From assembly GCF_001625305.1 (NCBI RefSeq), contig NW_017802492.1, positions 669,090-733,089 of the forward strand: a stretch of 64,000 bases of DNA, written 5' to 3'. Of this stretch, positions 44,901 to 59,900 are shown in pieces. The DNA is from Branchiostoma belcheri (Eukaryota; Chordata; Leptocardii; Amphioxiformes; Branchiostomatidae). The notes beneath the pieces were generated by a model, which was given only the letters and a program-made list of their open reading frames with translations, was not told the origin of the DNA and ran no database searches. Within the stretch, counting starts at the first letter, position 1; each line of letters begins with the position of its first letter. Made by a program: the position numbers and the translations under genes.

Positions 44901-47900
44901 CCGTACGGACAGCTGATAGATGACGAACTCATGACCAACGGCTTCTGTGCCGACCACTGCAGAGAACTTGGACATGAATATTCAGGTAGGTTCAATCCTT
45001 TTCCTATCATTACTTAACACTTGTCCTGCTAACCCTGGATGCCAAACTAGTATCGGGGCCGTTAGCCGTTTTCCTTCGGCAGTCAAGAGCCCTTCGCCTG
45101 CTTATCTAAATTACCGCTACGGGGGAGTTCAGCCCGAGGGGTTTGTCTGGCCCTATTACTTTTGTAGGGCCAGCCAAACTCCCCCTAGGCTAGACTCCCC
45201 CGTAGCGGTAATTTACACCAGCGGGCGAAGGGCTCTTGCGGCCCGGAAAACGAGTTTGGCTTCCAGGTTATTGTCCGGCGGAACCCATATATATTTGGGT
45301 TGCACATACAGACTACTACCATCTATATAGCACCCTGTATGTGTACAGTTTGGGGGTGTTTCTCGTGCAACGCACCACACTGCAGCGAAACGCAACGAAT
45401 GCGGGAGTAACTATGTGACCGCGGAGCAAAAAAAGTCAAGGGTCTGTGACCTGATGAAGACTTAATTAGTTTAAGCAAAGCCCTCACAGACACAGATACT
45501 TTGAAACATTGCTATTGTGAGAAAGAAATGGAAAATATTAATAGAGATCAGAGCGAATTCCAGTAATGAACTCATTTACTATATTTACTGAAGGAAAACA
45601 TATAGTTTTTTCTTTGTTCCCTCTTCTTCTTCTTCTCCATACCAATAAGGTCAATGACCTGAACCAGATGTCTGTCACCATGGTAACTAGTGTTGTGTTA
45701 CATCATGTTGCAATTTTATAGCAGAAGGGATTTGAACTGTTGCCTGACCATATATATGAATGTGTTTGAGTAAGAATTAACAGAGCAGACCATATGCGAA
45801 GGTAAACATTATCCATTTTTGCTTCGCAAATGTTACTAGTTGATTATCGTTATTAACTGTTTTTCCTCAGGTACCCAGTACTACTCGGAGTGCTACTGTG
45901 GCGGGGCGGACGAGTTTGCCGTGATGACCAAAGTGGACGACGCGGAGTGCTCCACGCCGTGTCTGGGTGATGAGGATCAGATGTGCGGAGGAGAACTGAG
46001 GTTAAGTGTGTCCGCTGTGAAAGGTGCGGCAGTTGCAGGAGGAGGTAAGAGTTATTCCTTGTTTGTTTATTTATTCTCATCGTAAAACATAAACAAATTA
46101 TTGTACAGCAGGAAAAACAATTTGCAAGAGGTGGAGAGAAGCCTTCTTCAAAACCTTCCTCCTTCAAGTTAATTAACAAAAAAATAATCATGAATCATTG
46201 TACTTTATGTATATGCTAGGACATATGATTGTTAATGACATTTCGCTTGGTTGACATACATGTAAACGAGTATTATTGTCCCTGTATCAGTTGTCCTTCT
46301 TGTACAAAGGGGCATAACGTTTCTATCTTATGCAGTCTCCACCAGACTCCTTTGCACATGCAGGAAAATTGGACCCTCTATGGCTGGCTAACCTCCCTGG
46401 CAGTTACATTGATTTTAGGCCAATTTCTACTGTATATTTTCAGCCTGCAAAGGAGTCTGGCGGAGACTATCTATCATCCTCAAGTCCAATCTATGAAAAT
46501 GCACTTTTTTGATTGAAAACTTGCAACTGCAACGCCATTCCATACAACCAGCGTGATTATACGACTGTTACATTTTACTGTTATATTTTTCAGGAGAATT
46601 CAACATGGCATCGATCATAGCATTCATGAAAGACGGTAAATATCTTTAAACTAAATTCTAAGACTCTAATTTGATTGTTTGTTGATATGTATTGACAGGA
46701 ACAATGTCTTTGTACCAAATGCAATGAATATGTCTTCTGTTGATAGTGTGTTTTTGAGACCGTTCGCATTCACTGTGAATTGTGTCATTACAAGGACAAG
46801 AGTTGATTTCTATGTTGTTCTTCCCAATCAGAAAGTTGATTTTGTCACATAACATAACGTTGGACTCACCTTCAATGATGGGTTAGTCTTGGAACTTGAA
46901 AGATTTAAACTATCATTATGTTTCCTCCAAAGTGCTAAATGTTTGCTTACTCATTTTTTATTTGTTTATTTATTTGTTTGTTTGTAGCTATCTGGATCGT
47001 GGGCCAAGCCGAGTGGGCCGTTGAATTTTCCGGAGAGGCTTCCGCAGGGTTTGAGGTGGCTAACATACTGGATGGGAGTTTAGACACCTACTGGAGCGCT
47101 GAAGGACTCGACAGGTAAATCATATGTCATATCTTGAAAGTTCATCTGTGTTGGTAGAAGTCATTATGAAACAAGTTTAAACTGCTATTTCCAGAAACAC
47201 AAGAAATTGGACTTACCCAAATTTTCAACTGTACAACTCCAGTCTTTGTCAAGAAATGAGCAATCCACTGCTTCATAGGTGGATCATAGGTTGCAGAAGT
47301 CTGTGGCACCCCCGTCTCTGTTGAGGGATGGTTGTAATGCCCTGATGTAGATGGCCTCTTTAATCCCTCGTGCAAAGAAGTCCAGTTCTGTGTCCAAGAT
47401 TCTTACTTTGTCCAGTGAGACTGAATGTCCAGTTCTTTGCACGACGCATTAAAGAGGCCATCTACATCAGGGCATTACAACCATCCCTCAACAGAGACGG
47501 GGGGCGCCACAGACTTTCTGCAACCTCTCGAGACGGACGGCTGCCAACAACACACAACAAAACAGCACCAAGGACAGTGTGGCACTGCACTCAAGTTTAT
47601 AACTGATTTTAACAGTGCAACAGAACAAAATACAATTAACATTTAGATACACAGAGTTGACATTACAGTGCGCCTAAGTCCCACCACCCCAAGACATTAA
47701 ATAATAATAATAATAATAATGCTAATCAGGTTATGAAAAAAAAGAGCAGGAGTAACTTCTACAACTGATTGAGGAGAGAATGTCTTGATTGTCACTGTGT
47801 AGAAAATTCATTCCTTGTTTTTTCGCTCTAGGTATTTTAACGCCTGGTTCGTCATCTTCGACTTTGGCACCGTGTACACCATGGACAAGATCCGCATCGT

Positions 47901-50900
47901 CAACTTCGGCGACACCGAACACGACATCAAGGTTTGTGTGTAAAGCAGTAAAAAATCGATGATCAGTGATACGATTGAGATCGAGAGAAAGAGAGAGCAT
48001 GTGCGCGAGAGAGAGCAAGAGAAGAGAGCGCGCGCGCGAGAGAGAGAGAGACATAGTACATGTCGAATATTGAATCCCATTGTTTCACCATTGTCCCATT
48101 GTAATACCTTACAATATTGGGGTGAGTGCGTGAATGGATGAGTGAGCGAGTGAGTGAGTGAGTGGGCTAGGGAGTGTTCATGTTCTTGTACCGTTTTAGG
48201 CGTTCACCCTGATGGTTTCGACCAGTGCTGAGTACGAGTGGATTGCCGTGTTAAGTGTGGACGGTGTGGAGGGAGGAACCAAGAAAGAACAGGTAGGGCA
48301 GGTTCTAGCTAGCGTATTATATATTCTGGTGTGTGTACAATCAGTCGTGAATTGTTCATAATATTAGGTCTTCGCGTTTTGTTTCAGTTTCTTCTGTATT
48401 CCCATCATAAACTCAATGTGCATGGTGGAGAATTGATGTATGGGGGCATGAAAGATCAAGATACTTTAAGTAGCGTTCAAGTCCTTCAGAGATTTTCGTA
48501 ACATCTGATTTGTCTTTCTTCAGGAATTCTCCGGGTTCATCGGATCTGGTCAGTACTGGCGTCTGACGATCAGCGCGACGTACGGCGGCTTTCAGCCTTA
48601 TCTGGTAGCTTTTGACTTCTTTGGCATTGAAGGTAAGATTCCATTATCAAGTAGTTTTGAATTTGCATGATTGAACCCGTAAATAATTTCATCAGGTTGG
48701 TAAACAAATGAATAAAGTTCTTTGATCACAACCATTTATTTTTCACGAGCCGACGTTTAGATGACCGTCTGTCATCTTCATCAGGGCAATTCTGACTGGT
48801 TTGCTGTGAACTGACGCTACCAAGTAACGTCAAGCATGCACAAAGTAACATCTAGCGTCAGTGCACAGCAAACCAGTCAGAATTGCCCTGATGAAGATGA
48901 CAGATGGTCATCGAAACGTCGGCTTGTGAAAAATAAATGGTTGTGATCAACGAATTCGAACTGTTATTCATTCTTTTACCAACCTGATGAAATTATTTAC
49001 GGACACTATCAAGTAGTTTTGAATTTGCATGATTGAATTCTACTACCACAGAAAAGACTAAATTACATTTGATTTATTATATTGCCATGAAGAGAACGCA
49101 AACAAGGTATGACAATATTCTTGACGATTTGCAGCTTGAAGATGATGTTGCATTGAATTGAATTACATCCAGTGGGCACTTTCTTGCGTTGCCAAAAAAA
49201 ACCTTGAGGCTAGTTGACTGAATATGTCAAGCTGCCCCAATGTTAAAATGTAGGAAAACTAGGTTTTGAAAGCAGGTGGACATATTCAGATATTTACATG
49301 ACTTCTTTCCCACTACAGGGGGTCTCCCAGACGGTGTTGACATCAACTCGTTTAGTATGGAGTCAGAAGTGGGATTCAACATTGGAGGCGTGATTGACAT
49401 CGTCAACGAAGGTACAACAAAGATAGCTCCGTGTTGCATGACTCTTTTTACCTTCGACATGAAGGTTATGTATAATCGTTTTTGCCATGGTAGAGTTGCT
49501 GTGGTCTGGGTCTGTATGTTATACATGTCAACAGCATAACTCGAAAAGCTGGGCATGGATCTAAAAGATGCTTGGTAAGTGAGTAGCGGTGGTGGAAACA
49601 AAGGTCAAGTTTGAAAATGGTTCACCTGGCGTTTCTTACGAACTGCAGCGGCTGTGTATGTATGCGTGTTTGTATGTGTACTACATTATACTGTGCATAC
49701 CAGGTCATTTAAACATGTAACCGTTATTGTTACAATATCAAATTTGACAGATCATACCTACCTGCCTAATCCCTTGACTGACCAAGCCGTCGGGGGACAG
49801 GGCAGTGCAGAGTTTCTCTCTGTGGTGGAGCTGGTCATTCTGGTCCAGTCTTAGTTTAGATGTTGTCTTGCCAAGTTTTTCTCTATTCACCAGGCCCTAG
49901 CTGGAGGATGGTCTTTGCCAGGCTGGTGTGCCGTGTTAGGTGGCCAAACCAGAGGCTTCCTCCTCGTCACAGTTATTAACAAAGGCTCTTGCAAACATCA
50001 GAGAGTAGGTTAGCATACATGTAAATCAAAGTTTTCTTGCTTCGTTTCCAGTCTCCTCTGCTACCTGGCTGGTGGGGCAGACCTCCTGGGCCGTGGAGTT
50101 TTCCGGCGAGGCGGAGGAGAGAGACGGGGTGGTGTTTGACGCCGGGGCGACCCTGGACGGAGACCCCGACACGTACTGGTCAGCAGTCGGGCTGGACCAG
50201 TTCTACAACGACTGGTTCATCGTGTTCGACATGGGGGCCGTGTACACCGTCAGCGAGTTCCGCATCACCAACTTCGGGGATACCGACCATGATGTGAAGG
50301 TCGGTTACCATTGATTGTTTCATACCCTTACCCAGTAGCTAACCTTAAGCTTCCTCAGCAAAGATGTTGTTAGCCTGGTATCCAGTCTGATCTTGTATGG
50401 GGCCGCAAGAGCTCTGTCCCGCCCGCCTCACATAGGTTTCCCGGTGTGTATTTCACAAGAGATTGATTAGCCCTCCCCGAACAAAATCCCCAAGCATACT
50501 GATTAGTGTAACACTGCTACCGAGGCGGCCTGTTGCACTGGGCGGGGAAGCTATTAGGGCCCCCGAAGACACAGTCTGCCTGAACACCCCAACGCCCCCA
50601 ATCACGTAAGACTGGATACCAAGATGTTGTCAATGACACTCATTTATCTCATATAGATCGCACAAAAACATTTCTATACACATACCTTAAGTCATGCGTA
50701 AAGATTCCGTTTCATCCCTTGTGTGTGCAATCCTTAAAGATGTGCTTTTGGATAGGAATTCGTGCATTTTGTATAAGCTAGCTAAAAGGAAGTTCTTATT
50801 TTTTGAGCATGCAAAGTATACATGAAAAGTTGGTGTACAGGTAATGTTATGGCGATGCGGAGAACTACATTTATTTGGATTACGACGATGTGTGTGCACG

Positions 50901-53900
50901 TGCTGCAAAACAAATGATAAGAAATCCCTTGGCATGTACCCAGTAGCTATATCCTTCCTCAGCAAAGATGTTGTCAATGACACTCATTTATCTCAAAGAT
51001 CGCACTTACGTACACTGCACAAAAACATTTCTATTTAGTTGGTAAGGACGAATGATAAAAAAATCTCTTGGCAAGTAAATGATGGTTATGCCAGACAGTA
51101 AACCATTTTGCCACCGAAAGCACCAATAAAACTTCAGTGGCGAAATGGTAACTGTCTGGCAAATGGATACAGCCTGGCCGATTTGATCCCATCTTTGCAG
51201 CCACCATAAGATTTTGTTGGAGATAACATTTTACCAACCGTCTCTCCCACCCTAGGCTTTCTCCCTGTTGGTATCGTTTGCCCCCGCACCTTACACCTGG
51301 ACCACGGTCCTGTCCGTGGACGGGGTGACGGGAGGTTCCCGGGAGCCGCAGGAGTTCAAGGGCTTCCTCGGCATCGGCCAGTACTGGAAGATACGCGTCA
51401 CCGCCACGTACAGCGGCTATCAGCCATACATAGTCGCACTGGACTTCCTTGGTGTGCAGGGTAAGTATGGAGATTCTTTTTATTTTTTTTTATTTTTATT
51501 TACTTCATCAGTGATCAGTCACCACAAAACAAGGCTCATGGGAGCCACTTAAATGTTTTGGGTTACAGAACAGCCAGTGAGGACAGATGTTTGTTGACCT
51601 TAGACTTGAAGAGTTTTAGGTTATACTCATGAGGGAAGCAATCACGAGGTAGCTTATTCCAAAGTGATGTTGTTCTTGGAAAGAAGCTTTCAGCATGGAA
51701 CTTCTTCCTTTATAAGAGGTTGTGAATGGAGGAAGAATTTGAGGGTGATTTGCTTCGGTGGAAGTGGCAAGACGTGTCCTTGTTGAGAATTTTCGAAGTG
51801 GGGGCACTAGCAAATGAAGTTCCATGGAGCATTTGCCGTGGAAGTAGCGATAAAACAACGCAAGGCTTGCAAAGTTATGCCTATGTGGGAGTGGTTGTAG
51901 GGTGGCGAAAAAGTCACTCCCAACAAGATTTTGTAAGCGCTTTTGAACTCGGTTGAGGCAGTTTAGTAACTTGATATTTAGATTAATAGTTTATGATAAA
52001 GTCTATTGCATAACAAGGTACAAAGTATGACAACTACTGATACATAACTACAGCTGAATAAGGTCAATCCGCCTAATACAAGAGTGACACAGTTGACTGT
52101 GTGACCTAATTATTACGTACATCAACAGTACTATCCTTATCTTGCCTCAAAATCATAAAAGCCTAATCATTGACAAAACAACCTTTATCGTTCACAAGGC
52201 GGAGCAACTGAGGAAGAAGACGTGGAGAAACTGACGGGAGTCGACATTAGCAGTCTTCTTGAAGTTGGAGAGGAAGGTAAAAAAATTACTCTAAATGTTT
52301 TCATTTTTGTGGTAACTTTTGAATAAAGACCAGAACATTAACATCACAGCACGAACGTGCGACCCTCCTTATCTTATATTGTTCTGTCCATTTTGTCCAA
52401 ACATGATTGAAAATGAGCACAATTTTATAATGGATTGTACTCTCTACAATGATAAGCGCCTATTGCTGTTCACCTTTCTTTCCGCTTGTTCAATTTATTT
52501 CAATACGTTAGATCCTATAGATAAATTTAACTACATTCTCAGGGGAGATAACACTACAGTGTTCAAATAGGAAAATACATTAAAGAATGTTTCGATCTTA
52601 GAGACCACATGCTAGAGAATTTAAACCTTTATTGTTACCGCATACATATACTCTGTACGTAAGATGACGTTATCCACACATGTATTTAGCTTTGTTAGAT
52701 CTTTAGTTGTAGAAGACCATACAAAAGTCCCTGTACTTTTTTTGTTGTGTCCATAAAGAACCTTATAGGTTATTCAACTTCTTACTTGTTGCGATCTGTC
52801 CTGCTGTTAACGTTGTGAATGTATGAATGACTGTTTTTGTTACATCGCAGTGGCTGAGTTTACGTGGATGGTTGGGAGTTCAGAGTGGGTTATGGACTCT
52901 TCTGGCGAGGCATATGAAGAAGACGGTGTGACGTATGACGCCAGCATGGTGTTCGATGGAAGTGTGAACACTTACTGGCGGTGTACAGGTAATTAAATAT
53001 AAGCATCCCAGGTACGGCCAGCAATTTAAACGGTCGGATCTTTGCAAAACTTCGCTATTCATGAGAGAACATTTGCCGTTGTACTATATGTCCGACGCCG
53101 TAGTTTTATTTTTTATTTTTCACACATTAAGGAACTTGGTAGTACAACACAAGGTGGTAACGCATGCACTCAAGTAGCTAAGACTTATTTCAATAACAAC
53201 TTCAATAATGAGAAGATAAATGAACAAAAAATGAATTATATAAAAGAAATATAGATGATAATGCATTATGCAACACAACGTAATAAAGAACAAAAATAAA
53301 GATGTTTGGAAGCACATGACCAATTTGCACCCAACGACAAACACAACTACAGTAAAATGGTAGGTCACAATGCAAAATAAAAGGACAGATAGATCTTTAT
53401 TTAGCTTTTTTCATAGCCTAGTAGTCAGGTACCAGAGACTTCATTCATATCACGATATTGCTAAAAATATTTTGTTGATGAAATATCAAGCCTTCCTCTG
53501 TGTGAAAACTGATCACAAATCAATAAATACAATGTATGATCTGGCTGAGGTGTAGCTACATGTATGTCTAAGCAGACCATGAACAAGTTGATACCCATTC
53601 ACGGTATACAGGAACTGAGAAGAACTTCAACGCCTGGTACATCGTGATCAAGTTTGAGCAGTCCTACACGTTGGACAAACTCCGTGTCATCAGTTTCGGG
53701 GATACCAAACACGACATCACTTCATTCGAGCTGCAGGTTTGCATGGGCTACTTTCCTGGTGGTCTCTCGCTGCTGGTGAAGGTTACATGTAGCTATCATA
53801 AAAAAATGACCATGGGGGATATCTGGGTGATGCCCTTAGAAGCGGTGAGTGTGATGATGGTGTTTTTTTCTATAATGTGCTAAGGTAAGCAATAGCCTGG

Positions 53901-56900
53901 GTTATAGGTTAACGTTGTAACATTAAAATAACACTCCTGGCTAATCATTGGTTTATACCAACTGCAAGGTTCTAAGCTACATGTAGAAGTTCTAATGCCG
54001 ACCTCCTTTTGTTTGTAAATGACTGGAGGTTGCCATGCAGTAATCAAGCCGACCACATTGTCTGGGAGACTGTTTCAGATGTGCAGCATGTATGAAAGTT
54101 CTGCCGGTGGAGTGAGTTGACAAGGGAAATGTTATTTTTCTATTGGTCTACTATCATACTACAGTTGGTAGACACACATGGCATTGAAAAATGTCTTAAA
54201 CGCAGGCGGCATACACTGTAATAGATACCACTGTTGAAACAAAAATAACCTTGCCTTCTCAGGTGTCTACAACGGGCACTACGGATGACTGGTTCTCCGT
54301 CGCCACTGTGTCTGGCCTACCAACCGGCAGCAACGAAGCCAGAGAGTTCGGAGGCTTCCTCGCCACCGGGCAGATCTGGCGTTTCCTCATCACGTCAACA
54401 TCAGAGGGCGAGGAACCCTGGGTGGCAGGGCTGGAGCTTGAGGGAAAACCAGGTGTGCTTCACTCATGTTTATTTTCCGGTCCACATAAATTCACAATCT
54501 AAGCTTAGGCAGGAGGATCGTATGGCATACCGTATCGAATGCTTTCTTGACATCGAGAAAAATTGCTCCGGAAACAAGACGCTTCTCCATATTTTTGACA
54601 ATGGTACTGTAGCATGCAAACACAGAGAGAGAGAGAGCCAGGGAGACGCGAATATACATGTACCAGGTCCTGTCCTTGGTGCTGAACGCTGTCCACACAC
54701 TAATACATGCTTTTTCTCTTTCTCATAGTTCAGCCCGTTCCAATTTGTCTGAACTATGAATTGGGCTGAACTATGAATTTGTACATTTTTTAATTACTAT
54801 AATTATAATTACAATTTATTATTGTTATTGGTTGTCATTTTTCATTATTATCATTGCCATTATCAATATTTATTACTAGTATATCTTAATTCTATTGTTT
54901 GCACTCGACTTTATGTACTAGTATTTTGTTTATTTGTGTAAGGAGTGTTATCACTGAGTAGGAAACCCTGTATAAATATGACGGAAAATTAAAAAAAAAG
55001 ATAACAGAAGCTTACCTGTGTTTGCCACAACGCCATGCATGATTCTATAAAGTAGTGGCCAGCGTCGAACAAAGACAGTCAGTGTTGATATGATGAATAG
55101 TTCCAATGTTCTTGTAGACAATTTCATATATGTATACTAGTCCTCTATCTTGGAAGGCCTTTCACGTCTTTAGGACACAATGTACATCAGTATATTACTG
55201 TAGTCTACAATATGAGGCGTGTTTAAACTGTAATTTCCAACTGTTACACAAGAAATCGAACCAAATTTTAACTCCAGACTTTGTCAATGAATACATGTAA
55301 ACTGTTGTATACATGTGTGGTGTAATTTTGCTATCATAGGAGAACTTTCTGAAGATATCGACATGGACGAGTTAGAGGTAACAGAGACGGAAGAAGGAGA
55401 GGAGGCAGAAGAAACCGAAGAGGAAGAACTTAACGTTGGTCTTGGCGTGGATATAGGAATCGTGATAGAGCTGGTTAAGATAGGTGAGTTTTGCGATTCT
55501 ACCATAGTATGACTCTAACATTTAGCTTCCAATGTATACTTTGTCAGGGTATGGTATTATTTACATAGAGCAATGTTATTAGACTGTTCAGCTGTCCATA
55601 TTACATGTTACTGCAATGTCTTGTCTAAAATAGTAATTATTACTTTTATGACCATTACTTGGTCATACTTAAAGATTATTGGCTTGATTAAGACAAAAGT
55701 AAAATATCCTACTAGCTTATAGATGAAGAACTTTGTTGTAACATTTATAGTTTGAAAGTAAACCCTGTACTTACGAAAAGATTTTCATCAGGTTGGTAGA
55801 GTATAGGATATAGGGGTTTTCTTTTGCACAACCAAACTTATCTTAATTACGCTTTGGTGTCTATTACTTTTTTAGACACCTTCCTCAGAGCTTCTGATTG
55901 GACTTCTGCTTCTCGCCGCTACAAATAAGCAGAACTCCAGTCAGAAGCTCCGAGAGAGGTGTCTGATAGTTGACACCGAAACGTAAGCAAGGTAGGACAG
56001 GTTTGGTTGTGTAAAAGTAAAAACCTCTATATCCTAAACCCTATACTCTTTTGTTTAGAGTTAAAACTTTTGGTCCAACACAAAAAAGTTCTCTCACCTA
56101 GAGCTTTCGACCAGTCACTCTGGTCTTCCTCAGTAGACTTCTTTTTGGACCAAAAGCTTTAACTTTAAACATGCAACTACCAATGTAGATGAACTTTCAT
56201 GATCCTATACTCTTTTGACCAGTGCGTAAGTCCGTGTGGCTGGTGAAGAGCGTGGACTGGGCGGCGGACTCCTCGGGCACAGCTGCTGCGGGCCACGAGG
56301 CGACGGTCGTGCTGGACAACAACCCCGAGACGTACTGGGAAGTAACCGACCTGGAGAGGTATGTGTCATGATCGGTCTGTAGTACTGAGAGTAGTTTGTA
56401 CAACACCAAGAGAGTCAAACTTTATAGAATGATAACAGCGATGTTTCCCTACTTCACACACCTACATTGTAAGTGATACGGACAGGTTCTCATTTATAAT
56501 GAGCTTGGACAAACCTCTGATCCTAAAACATGTCTGTTCTTACCTTTTCACCATCACAGAGAAGCAAGGAGAAGTCGAAACTACTTAATAGACTATAGCG
56601 ATAATTATAGCTTGATCATATACGGTGTATATACAAGTCATTCTTTTGCATGCTATGACCTGTACTTTACCCTATGGGTATAAATTTACCATAAATGTCT
56701 TCACTCGTTCATGAAATAAGCTTAAGTTATGGCTGTCACTGGAAAAAGACAAGGGCATTTTCTATGGTAGAGGTGCTTTTAGCTATTTGCAACATGCATT
56801 GTGTTGTCCAGGGAAATCTAATCTAATTTTTTTTGGACGATGTGGTAATTAGTAATTGGTGCCAATGCTAATATGTCGTCTATCCCCTCAAAGGTTTTCC

Positions 56901-59900
56901 AACGACTGGTTCATCGTGTTTGACTTTGGAACGGAGTACACAATGAACAGCTTCGCCATCACCAACTTTGGAGACACCGATCATGACATCAAGGCCTTCA
57001 CACTAGCGGTAAGAATCCGTGTACTTCATGTGGTATTCCCTTCATCTGTGCCAACTCATAATTTGCATGTGTGAGTGGAGAATTGAGAGATGGAGTCTTG
57101 TTTAGATAACAACGTCAGTACATGTAGGTGCCATGATTGGACCAGTTGCTTCAAGCTGCATGTGTGCTTATGTACAATGTAAGTTACTTTGAGCCTGTTC
57201 TGAACCGTTCAGAAGCGAAGTGTTCATTGACACCTTGTGGCAGATTTCTGTTATATAAGCTCTGATTGAATTCAGAGTCTTGGATCATCAGGCAATTGAG
57301 TAACATGCAATTCTCACTTCACCTCACCCATCCCTTGACCTCTTTGAAGGTCGTTGGGGCACTATGACTTCATCCACTATCCTCCTCCATTTAACCCTGT
57401 CCTCTGCCACTCATGGCTTCAGCTAAGCTCAATCCGGTCCACTCTTTTATGTTGTCTTTCCACATATAATTGAGACCACAATTATCTTTATTTATCATGA
57501 TGGTATTGCTTTATCATGATGTTTGGATAAACATATGGCTACTTTTTCTTCTACCACAGGTCAACCCAACTAACGACGGGAAGACGTGGGTCGTGGTCCT
57601 GTCGGTGGAGGAAGTACAGGGAGGAACAGACGCACCCCAGGTGTTCGGCGGTTTCCTAGCAACCAGTCAGCAATGGCGGGTCATGATAACAGAGACCTAC
57701 GGAGGCTACAGCCCTTATCTTGTCGATGTGTCCTTCAACGGAGTGGACGGTTAGGAAGTTGAACGCTTGTATTCTCGACTTGTAGTCATTTTTATTCACT
57801 ACACTTTGAGTCTTTCTTTCATACATCGTAGATACGTGCATCATTCACTCAGTCCCCTTCGAGCTTCGTGGCGCTTGGGGCTCCAAGTAGCCTTTGCATC
57901 TGGCCATGGGTCTGTCAGCAGCCACCCTCTGCGCTTCATCCAGTGAGAATCCCCGTTTCCTCACTTCTCTCTCCAGGGTTCTTCTTCACGTCTCTTTAGG
58001 ACATCCCCTCGCTCGTTTCCCCTGTGGCGTCCACCTTAATACCACTCTTGTCATGCACAAAGCCTCTACCAGACTTCGGAAGGCGACTGGAAAGATTAGA
58101 AATCGGCCAAATAGAGATACATGTATAACATGCTAGGGGAGTTGGTCTGCTGGAGAGAACAGTTTGCTGTTCCCGAGATCTAGAGCTCGCGAGAGGCAGA
58201 GGCAAACTGTTCTCTTCAGCAGACCAACTCCCTTGGCATGCTATCTCTCTATTTGGCTGATTTCTAATCTTTCCAGCCGCCTCCCGAAGCCTGGCAGAGG
58301 CTAATGCACGTGCATCGTACATATATTCTATGTTGTAACGACGTTGACAATAAAACATCAAAGCTTTGTAACATTTGGCCAAATTAATGGTTTATAAGAG
58401 TGACACTACAAAAGGTTGTATAGATAGATATTGAAATAACGTGATACCTGCTTTCCTCAGAACCCCTACCGGATGGGCTGGACGCCACTAATCTAAACAC
58501 AGCACTTGTTGGAGGATTCACTGTCAGCCAAATCGTGCAGTCAATCACTTCAGGTAACTATTTTATTTCAAAACTTCCTCAGTGTGTCTTAGCATGATCT
58601 GTAATCTAAGTGTTGGAAGTTAAAGTCCTTATTTCAGTGTGTCTTGTTTACTATGAGCAAACTGGTCCGTGGGGCCACGACTTGGAAATGTGACCCTAGC
58701 AGTACCTACAACTATTAAAAATGACATCAGAATGAATTACAAGACTGCATAAATGTTGCAATTCTCTATAATCGCCTTGTGATATGTCTTTTTCTTAGAA
58801 TGAAAGCTCCTCTATGTTTTTTCTATTAAAACAGCAAAAACATAAATACACACACGATGACGTCGCACTCAAGCTCCATGGAACTTATATTAACGGCGCC
58901 ATCAACACAAAATGATTAGACAGAGATATGGTAATTACATGGACAAATAAATAAATATACAAAATCGAAACAAACTAATTGGGGTTTAGTAAATGGAATT
59001 CAACCAACACAAGTCCCAACCTTATCCCTTAGAATTACTTCTCTATGTTGGTAGCAGCCATAGTTATATAAAGCTCAAGCTTTGTTCCAACACAAGAAGG
59101 AAACTCTCGATACATTTTCGGTTGATCTCGTCAACCGTCATGTTTTTCTTTTCTTAATGAATGAATAAATGAATGAAGACCTTGATTGTACACACATACC
59201 CACTGGGTTAAGTACAGGTTACAAAAAGGATGGAATATAAATAACGTTACATACATACATCGTCAAGTAGCTACCATCAAGTAAATTCGGTTTCTTCTCG
59301 TTTCTTAGTAATGGCAAAAAGGTAATAACAACAGATATGTTTCAATATGGTTTGTCTAAGCTCATTTAGAAGATTTATCTGTACAGCTTAGATCTATGAA
59401 GAAGGGGAACATAGATTGTATCAGATTGTAAAGATCTACTCTCTCTTTGTGGTATAGTTACATTCAGTTACAAAATGTTTCTCATCTTCGATTCATGCAG
59501 TCTCGCAAATGACCTGGCTGACGACGAGTACGACGTGGACCTCCGAGTCCTCGGGTACGGCCGCCGTCGGGTTCGACGCCGCCGCCGTTCTGGACGGGAA
59601 CCCAGACACCTACTGGAACCCGGAGGGTCTGCCGGAGAACTACAATGAGTGGTCCATCGTGTTCGACATGAGCACGGACTACACCATGAACAGGATTGCC
59701 GTCACCAACTTCGGAGACACGCAGCACGACATCAAGGCCTTCACGCTAGCGGTAAATTGTTTTGTTGCATCTAGGGCTAAGTAAAAGGACATGCAGCTTT
59801 GCGTACATGGTTGTAATTACTGTGAACATCGATGTCTGAGTAGTCATCAAATCATGATTTTTCAAATATTTGTAATGACAATTGTAGGAAGATATTACAT

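Noticed and set aside
44649-44975. Long Pro/Lys-rich and Gly/Phe-rich frames opposite the Ala/Glu repeat
   Set aside because: Shadows of exon b5, whose frame continues into a conserved WSC domain.
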